Assembly: GCF_041146795.1 (NCBI RefSeq)
Contig: NC_135185.1
Coordinates: 12,311,529-12,375,528 of the forward strand
Source of the DNA: Maylandia zebra
Taxonomy: Eukaryota; Chordata; Actinopteri; Cichliformes; Cichlidae
DNA length: 64,000 bases
Reading direction: 5' to 3'
Part shown: piece by piece, positions 1-27,240 of the stretch
Position numbering within the stretch: position 1 is the first letter of the stretch
Layout of the letters: the number at the start of each line of letters is the position of its first letter
Position numbers and translations under genes: made by a program
The notes under the pieces: model-generated
What the model was told of the DNA's origin: nothing
Database searches by the model: none
What the model saw: only the letters and a program-made list of their open reading frames with translations

Positions 1-400
1 CCCCGTCTAAAAAGATCTAATTGTATTTATAAACAGCATAACTGTGGTCATATTACACAGTTATACAGTCCGCGTACCTGGACTCATCGATGTTTAGTTG
101 TCTGTACGCAGCCGTTTCATAACCCAGCTATGAAGTGTGTATTTAAAAAGAGAAAGGCATGCGTTCTTTAATGTGATAATTTGAATAACTTGTCGCTTGG
201 TAAGAGATGGTCTGAGTGAATCAACGTCGTCTGCGGTGCAACCTGTGTTAGGATAGGCAGATAACGTTCACGCGTCACTGTTTGCTGGGTGAAAATGAGG
301 CTGTTTAGAGGGATGTTTGCTGCAGTAAGGAACTCTTGGATCAAAGCTGTGACGGCGTGATGCTGTAACTGACGCCGTAAACCTGTTGCGTCTTTTGCAG

Positions 401-587
401 AGAAGCCCACTGTGTACCCTGGAATTGCTGTTTTCTTCCAAAATGCGTTCATTTTCTTCGGGTGAGTTGTTGAGTCCTCTTTCTCTCGTCCGTTTCAGGA
501 CAATGAAAACATTTCACTCATCTTATCGTTTTCCTCTTCAGGGGTTTGGTGTTCAAGTTTGGTCGTACAGAGGATCTCTGGCAGTAA
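401..587 (+). CDS. tmem50a: tmem50a, last two coding exons (3' partial gene)
   Basis: Two exons encode the C-terminal end of TMEM50A, a small four-span membrane protein of ER/endosomal membranes with no settled biochemical role. Exon A is 401-461, after the acceptor ttttgcag and before the donor GGGTGAGT; it reads EKPTVYPGIAVFFQNAFIFF. Exon B is 542-587, after the acceptor cctcttcag; it reads GLVFKFGRTEDLWQ and then stops at TAA 585-587. The split glycine codon is GG/G. From memory this is nearly identical to the vertebrate TMEM50A tail, and the gene lies next to RH in human as here. Upstream exons are left of position 1. The opposite strand is open across the exon at 168-452, but that frame is a shadow. 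Confidence 0.93.
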
Positions 588-1122
588 TGAACTCTGCGTG
601 TCTCTTCATGTCCACAGTTATACACTCTGCTTTCTATACTGTATGAGACTGTATGCTTCAGTGGGTATTCACTTTATATATAAACTATTTCCTTTTTTTT
701 TTTAGCCTTCAGATTAACATGTTTAATTTATCTGGTTTGCTGTATAAAAGCTAAATCATAATTAAGCACAAATCTTCATAGATTTCTTTAAAGTTTGAAT
801 ATTTTCAAATGTGGCATGTCTATTTGCAATCGGACTCTGTAGCCATGTTGTTAAAATGGTTTACTTATGCATAAACAAAATTGTGTATTTTGGGAGCTTC
901 AAGACACTAAACTGTCTCCATCTCCTTTGTTTTATGGCATCCCCTAATTTAGCCTGCCTGCCAAGCGCACATTCCATAAGTGGTTATGGTACAAAATATT
1001 AACTGACGGATTTTTCGTAGATGTGTACACATACATGTTTCATTGAATGTAACCATGGGGGGTTGTTTGTAATTTTCCAGGAATAACACTATATCAGCTC
1101 TGAAAGTTTGCAGCAATCCAGA

Positions 1123-1128
1123 TTTATT
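1123..1128 (-). terminator. Candidate poly(A) signal of rhd
   Basis: TTTATT on the plus strand is AATAAA on the minus strand, about 325 nt beyond the rhd stop codon at 1452-1454. It is the only canonical hexamer on that strand between the rhd stop and the tmem50a stop. Confidence 0.4.
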
Positions 1129-1290
1129 GTTGAGTTTCAGTTAGCCACAGTGCTGACCTCTGGCAGACAGAGGTTTCACATCTGTAGGGTGTCCTCTCAG
1201 TGCTGCGACTTTGTATTTGAATGCAACATCTGTCCATTCAGCTTGTGTAACACCCAGAGCATCAGGGCAGTGTTTCACAGCCATGGCAGC

Positions 1291-1296
1291 AATAAA
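1291..1296 (+). terminator. Candidate poly(A) signal of tmem50a
   Basis: Canonical AATAAA about 700 nt after the tmem50a stop codon, the first on this strand after the stop. Use of this signal is inferred from motif only. Confidence 0.4.
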
Positions 1297-1451
1297 AACA
1301 TACTGAGCAGTAAATCAGTCTGACACTCCTCACTCCCGATTTTTATCCTCCTTTTTTTTTTTCCTCCCTCACACAAAAAAATATATCCCACTACATTATT
1401 TTATAAAAGTCAGGAGAGAGTGTGAAATTATATACAGGGGTCTTCGTCTTC

Positions 1452-4400
1452 TTATTTGCGCACAGCCAGATGAGAAAACTGCAAAAACATGAAAACATTT
1501 TGTCTGTTTAAGGTTTTGTGAAGGTTTTAAAGTTCAGCATGGTGGAAAATATGTCAGAAATATCTTCAGACTTTAATTATTGAAAGGGAAGCATTAAAGA
1601 AGATGACTGCATACCTCCCAGAAGGCTTGATCATCAAAGCAATTCTTGTACTGGGGTGGTCTCCAAAACTTCAACCTGATAAGGAGCCCTTCAAACAAGG
1701 AGATGAAACTTATAAAGAAGACGGCGCACTGACTGTACCTGCTGCTGGAATAGAGGTTAAGGCATACTGTACCTGTAAGGATTCCCAGCGTCACACTCAG
1801 AGCGATGGTGATGAGGAGACTACAGATGTGAAATACAGCAAACCGGATCGCTCTGTCAGAAGAAGAAGGAAAGAAAAACAAATAATTAAGCAGGGTATTC
1901 CTTCTTTTACGTGTTGCAGTCCAACATCACGGGACCGTTTCATTCTTACACTGTGTGATCATCTGAGTCTTTGATCTGCAGGACAAGATGCGCTATCCAT
2001 CCCAGTAGACCAGGAAGTGCATGACTGCTTAAGATAGCGCATGTGTCATGGCACTGAAATGCCAGCAGCATGTGGATCTGTGAAATAAGTTAACAGCTGA
2101 GTTTTATCATACAGACTGTGCAAGCTTGAGGCAAATGTCCACGTCTAGGAGGGGGTGAGGAAAACCTTAAGATACTGGAATCCAATGGATGATATTATGG
2201 CAGCAGCAAAGCCGATTATCATGGCTTCCCAAGGATGACGAACTGCTGACATGGAGACGCCGACAGCGACGCCACCAGCGAGGATGCAGGACTGCAGGTG
2301 GATCTGAAAGAAAATCAGACTTTTAGGTGCTTCACATGGTGACGAAGCTGAGCTTGCACTGCAAATTTTAATAAACACCAAAATGTGTTTAAATTAACCC
2401 CAATTTTTTAATAAGTCCACCAAAAGTTTGTGAATAACATAAACTTCATTTTTGTCATATATTAGGTTTCTGTGTTAACGCAGCCAGAACATCAAAAACC
2501 ACTTATGGCTTTAAAGCGTATTTAGGTGCTGATAATTGCAGTCCTCATTTTTAAAATAAAATACTGACAAAAATAATGTTCTACATCAGTCACTTTATTA
2601 GGTATGCCTGTTCATCTGCTCAGTAATGCAAATATATAATCAGCTAATCACATGGCAGTAGTTTAGTGCATTCAAACATGCAGGCATGGTCAAAAAGAAA
2701 GGGGATTCCCACTGGCTGAAAATGCTTTGAAAGGCAGTACAGTAACTCAAATATCACTCGTTACAACACAGGTGTGCACAAGAGCGTCTCTGAATGCATA
2801 ACACGTGGAACCTTGAAGCAGATGGTTTTACCAGCAGCAGAAGATCACACCAGGTGCCAGGAGACTGAGACTACAGTCCACACAAGCTGTTCAGAGTGTA
2901 ACGGTGTCACACTCTGAGCCCCTCAGTGCCAACTAAGAATCATTTAAATGCCACAGCCTGCCTGAGTGTTGTTGCTGACCATGTCCATCCCTTTATGATC
3001 ACAACTTGCACATCTAAAACTGGTTTCTTGAGCATGGCGATGAGTTCACTGAACTCAAATGGTCTCCAAAAAATATCTCTGAAGAATGTTTCCTGCACCT
3101 TGATGAATCTGTGCCACAAAGAATTAAGACAGCTTATAAAGGAAAATGTGGTCCAACCTGACACTAGCAAGGTGTATCTAATAAAGTGGCAGATGAGGGC
3201 ATTTTCCCATTAAAATATTAATAAAAGCCCTTCCTGTGGGGATGGTTTAAATGGGAAGAAAAGCAGTGTTTTCAGCTGTTCAGAGAGAGTAGAAATGAAA
3301 AAAGCTAAAATGAAAGCAGATAAACTGATAGATCTTGACTTTAATGTTGCTTTAAGCCAGCAGCTGCTACCATATGTCTCTCTTTCTAACAGAGATGCCT
3401 GCAGGTAGCAGGGGTTAGTCTAAAGAGCAGCACAGCATTTGGTCCACTGCATTTATTTTAGCTTTAGTTTTAAAGCTAAATGAGCAAAAACAGTTAGCTG
3501 TACTCAAACTGACTTTTTGTGGGCCAGTAAAAGTCTGTCTACTGGCACAGAGGGGAAGTTTTATGCTGGACACCTTATGTTGACATTGCACATAAAGTCT
3601 CATAATAATGTGCAAACATATCAAGTGTCAGGTCATACCAGGTGTAGTTTTCCCTTGGGGTTGGAGAGCACAGACATCGCAGCTGCTGTCACAGCACTAA
3701 CGGCCAGGGCCAGGTAGGTGCTGCACACGGCTTCCAGCTTCCTCCCAGGAGTCCGATCATCCACGAGGACAGAGTTAAAACTGGGCCAAAACATCCAGAG
3801 GACAACAGTCCCTGGAGAGGAGAGACAGATTCAGCTGTACACAGATTCACTAGAGTGGAAATTAGCCAAATGATGCAGCAGATATCTGGGAAAGCTGTTA
3901 CCTAACATGGAAAACAATCCCATCTTTGTGTCAAATTTCTCCTTTTCAAATCGCTGCTCTGAGCCTTTACGGTAAAGTGTCCCTGTCAGCATGAGTCCAA
4001 ACAAGGACCCAAAGATGTGAAGCATCATGATGCTGATCAGAGGACGGGTCTAGAAGGACCAGAAAAACATTAGCAGCGGCATATCGATGTGAATACACTT
4101 TATCTAAAGATATGATATGAGGGTGAAACGTGGGCTTACGTTCAGGAGAAACTGCAGAAGCCATTTGTTTAGGATGAACCCTGACACCTCGAGCAGTCCA
4201 ATAAGGATGAGGTGGACTGGGTTGGTCTTCCCCAGCACAGCTCCAATTGAAATGAGGGCTGAGGCAGTGCACATCTCAGCAACTATCAAGCTACAGCAAA
4301 CAAGTTCCAGTTAAATTGATTTATATAAGCTCCTTTAGAGGAAATTATCTGCACCAACCGTCTCCTCCCACCTTTTCAGATCTATCCTGAGCCTTCCCCT

Positions 4401-5370
4401 GTAGTACAAGGACTCCACACCGTTCAGTATGAGGGCCCACTGGGTGGCCATGGCAGCCACAAGGAGGTTGAACCCGGAGCCACTGAAACCATGGCGCACT
4501 AGAAAAGTGCCCAAAAAGCCAAAGCCTAGAATCACTATCACATTCACATCCTGGAACTCTGAAAAAGAAGAAGAGAAGGCACAAAAATAAACAGTTACAG
4601 CTGAATTTTAGCTGAGGACACAACACATTTACTCACGGGCTTATCAATGACCAACAAACAGCAGCTCCTCCCCACACTCTTGGACTGAAGTGTGTTTATT
4701 TCGCACACTAAAGCATGCACATGAAGTTAGTTTAACCCTTGTGTGGTGTTCGTATTTTTGTTACTCAGCCAGTGTTCATGGGTCTGGTGGACCCGCTAGA
4801 GTTTTGGCTTTCCAAATTAACACTATCAAACAATTTTATGTTAAATTACTCAACAGATGTTTACTTCATCCCAATTACAAGACATATGAACAGCAAACAT
4901 GGTTAATTTTTTCCCTTTACCTTTGTTACATCACATTTATGAATTAATGTGCTTCTCGTTTTTCTTTTATATAAAATGTTATAAATAAATCAGTTATAAT
5001 CAAGTGGAGTGAGTGGAAAGACACAACACATTTACACGTGAAAAAATAATTAATTGTTTAATTTTTCTTTTGAAAAAAACTGAACACGGGTCTCACAGAC
5101 CCGAACACCATACAAGGGTTAAAAGATAGTTGCTTCATGAATTAGCTAATCAAAGTAAACACGAACATCTTTAACCTCATCTGACCTCAACACCCCCCTT
5201 CCAAGCTCACAAAAATAAAACTCACCTGGGTAACGTTTGCTGAAGTCATCAGCGTTTCCATTTCTTTCGATTTCAGTGTAAAAAGCAAATATGATGATAA
5301 ACCCAGTCTGCAGGAAAAGCAGCAAGGGTGCCAGACGAGAGCGCAGGCTTGGTGCGTACTGAGGAGGCAT
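1452..5370 (-). CDS. rhd: Rh blood-group type protein (Rh30/RHD-RHCE ortholog), complete, 10 exons
   Basis: Coding exons on the minus strand: 5370-5226, 4558-4372, 4290-4140, 4049-3902, 3811-3639, 2303-2166, 2077-1950, 1852-1773, 1688-1615, 1478-1452, all with GT-AG borders and consistent phases (1,2,0,1,0,0,2,1,0). The product is 416 residues; human RhD has 417. Exon lengths 187, 151, 148, 138, 80, 74 and 27 equal those I recall for human RHD/RHCE, so the assignment is firm. The protein is a 12-span Amt/Rh-family membrane protein. It starts MPPQYAPSLRSRLAPLLL, carries the Rh signature FWPSFNS (exon 5) and LAGGVAVG (exon 6), and ends FSHLAVRK. Start choice: the ATG at 5370-5368 gives an exon 1 of 145 nt against 148 in human; a GTG 18 nt upstream is not used. 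His172 (in MMLHIFGSLFGL) and His333 (in SSHALPG) align with the twin pore histidines of ammonia-conducting Rh proteins. The Asp eight residues before the first His is absent (residue 164 is Pro). Expression in red cells is expected from the family, not shown here. Confidence 0.95.
2591..3188 (+). mobile_element. Degenerate, internally deleted Tc1-like transposon in rhd intron 5
   Basis: The left end CACTTTATTAGGTATGCCTG and the right end AAGGTGTATCTAATAAAGTG are imperfect terminal inverted repeats (CACTTTATTAGRTAYRCC). Between them are degraded pieces of a Tc1-family transposase. VADHVHPFM is readable from about 2970, and the C-terminal part lies just before the right repeat. The element is about 600 bp, far shorter than an autonomous copy, with frameshifts and no catalytic domain. 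It lies on the strand opposite to rhd, inside intron 5 (2304-3638), and accounts for most of that intron's length. Confidence 0.8.
4732..5122. mobile_element. piggyBac-type MITE with TTAA target duplication in rhd intron 1
   Basis: TTAA at 4732-4735 and again at 5119-5122 flank a 383 bp element. Its ends are CCCTTGTGTGGTGTTCG (4736-4752) and CGAACACCATACAAGGG (5102-5118), inverted repeats matching at 16 of 17 positions. Inside, GGGTCTGGTGGACCC (4780-4794) and GGGTCTCACAGACCC (5088-5102) form further symmetric subterminal motifs. There is no open reading frame, so it is non-autonomous. TTAA duplication together with CCC-starting ends is diagnostic of the piggyBac superfamily. Confidence 0.88.
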
Positions 5371-5452
5371 TGAAGATGTTTGTTGCACAACTTCTCTTCA
5401 CACTGATGCTCAGACAAACGGGCGCAACCCCACAGCACGCAGCTTCTCCTCT

Positions 5453-5462
5453 TTATCAGCTG
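5453..5462 (-). promoter_or_regulatory. Overlapping E-box/GATA motif just upstream of rhd start
   Basis: On the minus strand the sequence reads CAGCTGATAA, an E-box (CAGCTG) overlapping a GATA core, about 85 nt upstream of the rhd ATG. A plus-strand GATAAG is at 5548-5553. GATA and E-box factors drive erythroid Rh genes in mammals, so the site is a plausible element, but single short motifs are weak evidence. Confidence 0.3.
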
Positions 5463-5951
5463 CTGCGCATGAAAGCGTCTTGGCAAGACAGCGTGAGCTG
5501 TACTAATAGATTTGAATCAAATTAAAAAAATTCTAACTGTTTGTGGGGATAAGTGAAATATTTGGGGTATTTGAGGGAATATTTTGAAACATAAGGAAGT
5601 GAGCATGATGAAGCTTTATTATATCCCTATAGATAATAATAATTTTAAAAGGCACAAATAATTCACTTTTTAAGCAGAGACAACTGCGGCCCTCATTTTT
5701 TGCCGCACACGCATGCACACTATTTCAACCTGGTAACAAAGCATAAATGGCATTCATCTCCTTGGGGCAAGTCAGTCAGCGAAACACACACAAAGGCCGT
5801 GATATAAATACCCCGCCGCCCCCCATGTCGGACTGGATGTTTTTGTATCAAGCACAAAGGGAATTTTGTCCCGAATACAGCATATTTGAGTCCTCATAAT
5901 AAACCAAAGGCAGAAACATATAAGGGAAATACCCGCCCCCGCTGTCAGTTA

Positions 5952-6116
5952 ATTGGCCGATCGGGGATGCCCAATTTGTTCACAACAATCTGATTGGTTG
6001 AACGCCAAGACGCTCCACAAACGGTGATGAGCGCTCAGTGAGCAGCCACTGAGGGCAGTGATTGGCTCTTCTGTGTGTCTGTCAAAAAAGGAGTCCTTGA
6101 CGGAAACGGTGATTGG
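5952..6116 (+). promoter_or_regulatory. Cluster of four inverted CCAAT boxes (NF-Y-type) upstream of maco1
   Basis: ATTGG pentamers lie at 5952-5956, 5993-5997, 6061-6065 and 6112-6116. Three of them have the full NF-Y context on this strand: CTGATTGGTTG, GTGATTGGCTC and GTGATTGGTCG. Spacings are 41, 68 and 51 bp. The cluster ends about 250 bp before the maco1 start codon, suitable for the core promoter of either divergent gene. Binding itself is inferred. Confidence 0.6.
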
Positions 6117-6368
6117 TCGCACCGGCCGTCTGACAGCCACACTAGGTAAAACACAACGCGCTCTGGGCTTATTGAGCCTGCGCTAACAGAAAAGAGGAGG
6201 TTCCCCGAATAGTCATTTATTTATTTCTTTGTTTCAAGTGGGGGAAAAAAATAATAACAACAGCGATATATATCACAAGCACCTTTATTTATTATCTCTG
6301 TCCGCACACGCAAGAAAACTGGATAAGATTACGGCGGGTACTCGAAGGCCAAAGCCAAGTGGAGGAGG

Positions 6369-24128
<17,760 letters not shown>

Positions 24129-24157
<29 letters not shown>
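24129..24157 (+). repeat. Homopolymeric C29 tract directly after the maco1 stop codon
   Basis: Twenty-nine consecutive C begin two bases after TGA (24125-24127), on the sense strand. Such a tract could form an i-motif in DNA, with a G-quadruplex on the other strand, and would bind poly(C)-binding proteins in RNA. Its exact length is prone to assembly error. Confidence 0.9.
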
Positions 24158-24159
<2 letters not shown>

Positions 24160-25808
24160 TCCACCTCGCCATCCATCTTCCTGTCCTTTTTACTGCTCCT
24201 GCAGGCCCGCAACCTCGTGGCTGAGAACCTGAGGGTTTTTTTGTTTGTTTTTGTTTGGGGGTTTTTTGGTTTGGTTCTCTCCTTGCCAGGTCAGAAGGAT
24301 GTTGTATTGTGTGACTGTATTTGTTGTAGTTAAAACAAAAGAAAACTTAAAAAACAAACAAACTTGAAAATCCCACATCAGCTAGGAAGCCCCAGTTTTT
24401 CTTTTAAGTGTCTAGTGAAACCTCACAGAATCGAGGATCGCTCTCACTCCTCACCTCCGGGGAGCAGTTGCTGTATTTTTCTTTTCTTTTTGGGTTTATC
24501 ATTCCCTCCACAAACTGGAAAACGGAGCCCTCCTTGATTCTACAGCCTGACTTGTAATCCAAATTAATTTTAACAGCTGTTCTCCCGAGATAGCATCAGA
24601 GGAATGTAATGCACTCATGACACCAACTCGACCTCTTTTATTTAAAAAGAAAAAACAATTTGGACACCAAATTGACCCTGCTCTAAGCTGCGTTGGGGAT
24701 GTGCTGGCGGTAAACAGTTTTTAAGCTGTCTAAACTGGATTTGTTCTTTGTTTTTTGTTTGAAAGGGGGTAAAAAGTGACAGCAGTTTGGTTTTCCCTCT
24801 TCATTCCCACACCCAGTTGCAGAAACAAGTCTGCTTTCCACTGCTCTGCATAATCCTGCATCACGATTCATGATCACAGTGCCTTGAGGACATGAGTTTA
24901 ATGAGATGCTGCCCGAACCTTCCGAATGCGTTGAAGCATCTGGCTAAGCTGGAAGAGATCAGTTTAGTGGGACTAAAAACACAGATTTGTTGATCGTTGT
25001 GCTCTCTGGACGGCAGCCTTGTAATAAAATCAATCAGATATGTTTGACAGCAACATATTCGAGTCACTCTGACAGACGAACCCCCAAATGCTTTGGTTTA
25101 GCTGCTGCCCCCCTCTTTTCTTTTCTCACTGTGGAAAGCACACGTTGCTGTTTGAAAGGGAAAACTGTAAAGATGGACTGTGCAATGTAAAAAAAAAAAA
25201 AAAAATGTAAAAAAAGGAGTTGAGTTAATTTAATTAACTTCCACTTTGGTTTGTGTGCCAAGACTGGAATTCCTGTGTTGAAGAATGTACTGTGAATGCA
25301 TTGGCTAACACTTTAACAGCGGTTTCTGTTAAGGAGTCTATGGGCAGTGGTGACCTGTGGTGTAGTAGAGGAAGGTGTATAGTTGACAGTAAGGGACTAG
25401 AAGTTCGTGAATGTCACCGTATTTGCAGCATCTGGCGAGTGGCTGCTTTTTCTTTTCCTCCTGTTTCTACTCTTCTCGCAGTTTTCCCGCAGGGAGAGAA
25501 GGAAGTTCTCGAGTCTGATGTGGTTTCACCGTCATTGTTGTGCGTGTGGTTTTCACCTTACTGTGTATGGAGACGCTTGTTTTTTCTTTCTTTTCTCACT
25601 CGCTCAGATTGCTGTCATTGGCTTCTTGGAAAATGTTGTGACAAATTTACATTTTAGTTGGTTGTTTGTTCAGCTGAATGTGGAAAGAATAGATTTTGTT
25701 TTTGTTTTCTTTGCCCAAAGTCACAGTTCGGTTGCCCCCCACCCTCCCTCTCTACCCCTCCTCCAGGTCTGACCTTGGCTGCGCTCTCGCTCTGTGAGGT
25801 TTACAAGA

Positions 25809-25814
25809 AATAAA
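25809..25814 (+). terminator. maco1 poly(A) signal
   Basis: AATAAA followed after a few bases by a T-rich stretch, 1.68 kb after the maco1 stop. It is the first strong canonical signal on this strand near the end of the conserved-looking UTR. Confidence 0.6.
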
Positions 25815-26419
25815 CTTTTTTTTTCTTGCAAACTGACTTCTCTCTTCTTGGTGTTGTTAATTTAACGTGTTTGCAGAGGTAAAACCAACCTGACAGCTTT
25901 GATGTCAGTTTCCCTCGGCTCGATCTCTCGATGTTTAAAATATTAAACCTCGAAGCTGCTGTGTGCTCTTCAGGCGCACTTTGCCTCAGTTTCATCAGTT
26001 TGCGTATTTGTTTAAAAAAAAAAAAAAAAAAAAATCTCTCTGAGGGTCCATGCAGCTTTTTAAAGGTGTACACTTTCACCCTCTTAGTCGAACTCACAGC
26101 AATCTGCACAAAAAATATTTGGAGCTTTTTTTTTTTTTTTTTTTTTTGTAGTTTTGCCTCTGTTACATCACCACAGTGGATTTTAAACCAAACAATCAAG
26201 ATGTGATTTAAGTGCAAACTTCAGCTTTAAGGGGTTTAATTAAAGTTTTGCATAAACTGTTCAGGAATCACAGACATTATATACAGTCCCCCATTTTTCA
26301 GAGGATCAGGCATTAGACTGACGGGGGTCTGACAGAGAGGTGAGTTCAGTTTTGTCATTTCATGACAAATTAAGCAGATAAAATGATCGGGAGTCGATTC
26401 CAGGTCACTTGAATTCTCA

Positions 26420-27240
26420 CTATGACATCCAAAGAGATCAGCGCAAGTGAGAGAGGCCAACATGAGAGGAAGAACTACAGAAAGGACCAATTTAAGAGTC
26501 TGAATGCACTGACCAACTCAGATAACCCATATGGAAAAGATATATATATAAATCTTATAAAGTTTGTATCTGTCTTGTGCGAAACTTGTATGAAAAGCAT
26601 ACAAGAATGAAAACAGATATAAGATACCTTGAAAAATTATATAATGAAACTTGTATGTTTTGGATACTTACTAAAAGAATATATGAAAGTAATGAGAAAG
26701 TGGCCACTTTCATGAGTAAATCATGTAAGTTTTTACTTTTTCTTTTCCATATGGGAAGACGAAAGAAAGAAGAAGAAAACTAAAGTGCGTGATCACAGAA
26801 TTATTTCCTTGGTAAAGACAAACATGTTGTAGTTGCATCATTGTCAAAGTGGACAGTCAAAAGATACCTTCATGAATGGGGGAAAAAACAAAAGTGCAAA
26901 CCACTGGTTACACTGACAAACACGAAGAACAGATTAAACTTTGCCAGGAAAAGAAAATCCTAAACAGTTCAGAACAAGAACATTTGGAGGGATGAAACAA
27001 AGATGAACTTGTACCAGAGTTATATGAAAAAGGAGAAAAGCTGCTCATGCACATGTATGTCTGCCAGTGTGAACGGGTGATGAGCCAAAGCAACCCGAGT
27101 TTCTCAAAGGAAAGGAACGGCAAATTCTTCAGTTACATGATCTCAAACCAACACGGCAGCGTTTGATTTAATAAACAGAAAACTGAAGGCTGAGAGATCA
27201 GAAACAGTGTAAAAACTTGCTGTGGCCCCTTTGTTATTTT
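26420..27240 (+). mobile_element. Degenerate Tc1-like transposon
   Basis: Frame-shifted pieces resemble a Tc1-family transposase. AACAGATTAAACTTTGCCAG (from about 26930) and ACAAAGATGAACTTGTACCA (from about 26998) correspond to the region around the first catalytic Asp, but the reading frame is broken by several stops. An N-terminal-like fragment MTSKEISASERG starts at 26422. The inner part, including the second catalytic block, seems deleted. Borders are uncertain. Confidence 0.5.

Larger units (their letters stand above)
588..1451. other. Convergent 3' UTRs of tmem50a (+) and rhd (-)
   Basis: No coding exon is visible here. The interval holds the tmem50a 3' UTR read rightward and the rhd 3' UTR read leftward. 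The first canonical AATAAA on the plus strand is at 1291-1296. The first AATAAA on the minus strand (TTTATT on plus) is at 1123-1128. If both are used, the two transcripts overlap by roughly 170 bp or more. The sequence is AT-rich with short T runs and has no recognisable transposon. Confidence 0.6.
5371..6368. promoter_or_regulatory. Head-to-head intergenic region: rhd (-) and maco1 (+) promoters and 5' UTRs
   Basis: The rhd and maco1 start codons are 998 bp apart and point away from each other, so both promoters must lie here unless distant untranslated exons exist. The maco1 side (about 5940-6450) is GC-richer, contains several CpGs and four inverted CCAAT boxes, and lacks a clear TATA box. 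This is the style of a widely expressed gene. The rhd side is AT-richer with GATA motifs. No transposon was recognised. Confidence 0.7.
24128..25830 (+). other. maco1 3' UTR
   Basis: This runs from the stop codon TGA at 24125-24127 to shortly after AATAAA at 25809-25814. It starts with a 29-base C run and contains several T and A runs, including an A run near 25190. No exon or transposon was recognised. The open frames at 25253-25657 and 25407-25772 have no domain and are taken as chance. Confidence 0.75.

Noticed and set aside
168..452. 94-codon open frame on the minus strand
   Set aside because: It runs antisense across the tmem50a exon at 401-461 and has no matching family or splice signals; it is a shadow.
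1603..1974. 123-codon open frame on the plus strand
   Set aside because: It is antisense to rhd exons 7-9, which have conserved protein and splice sites.
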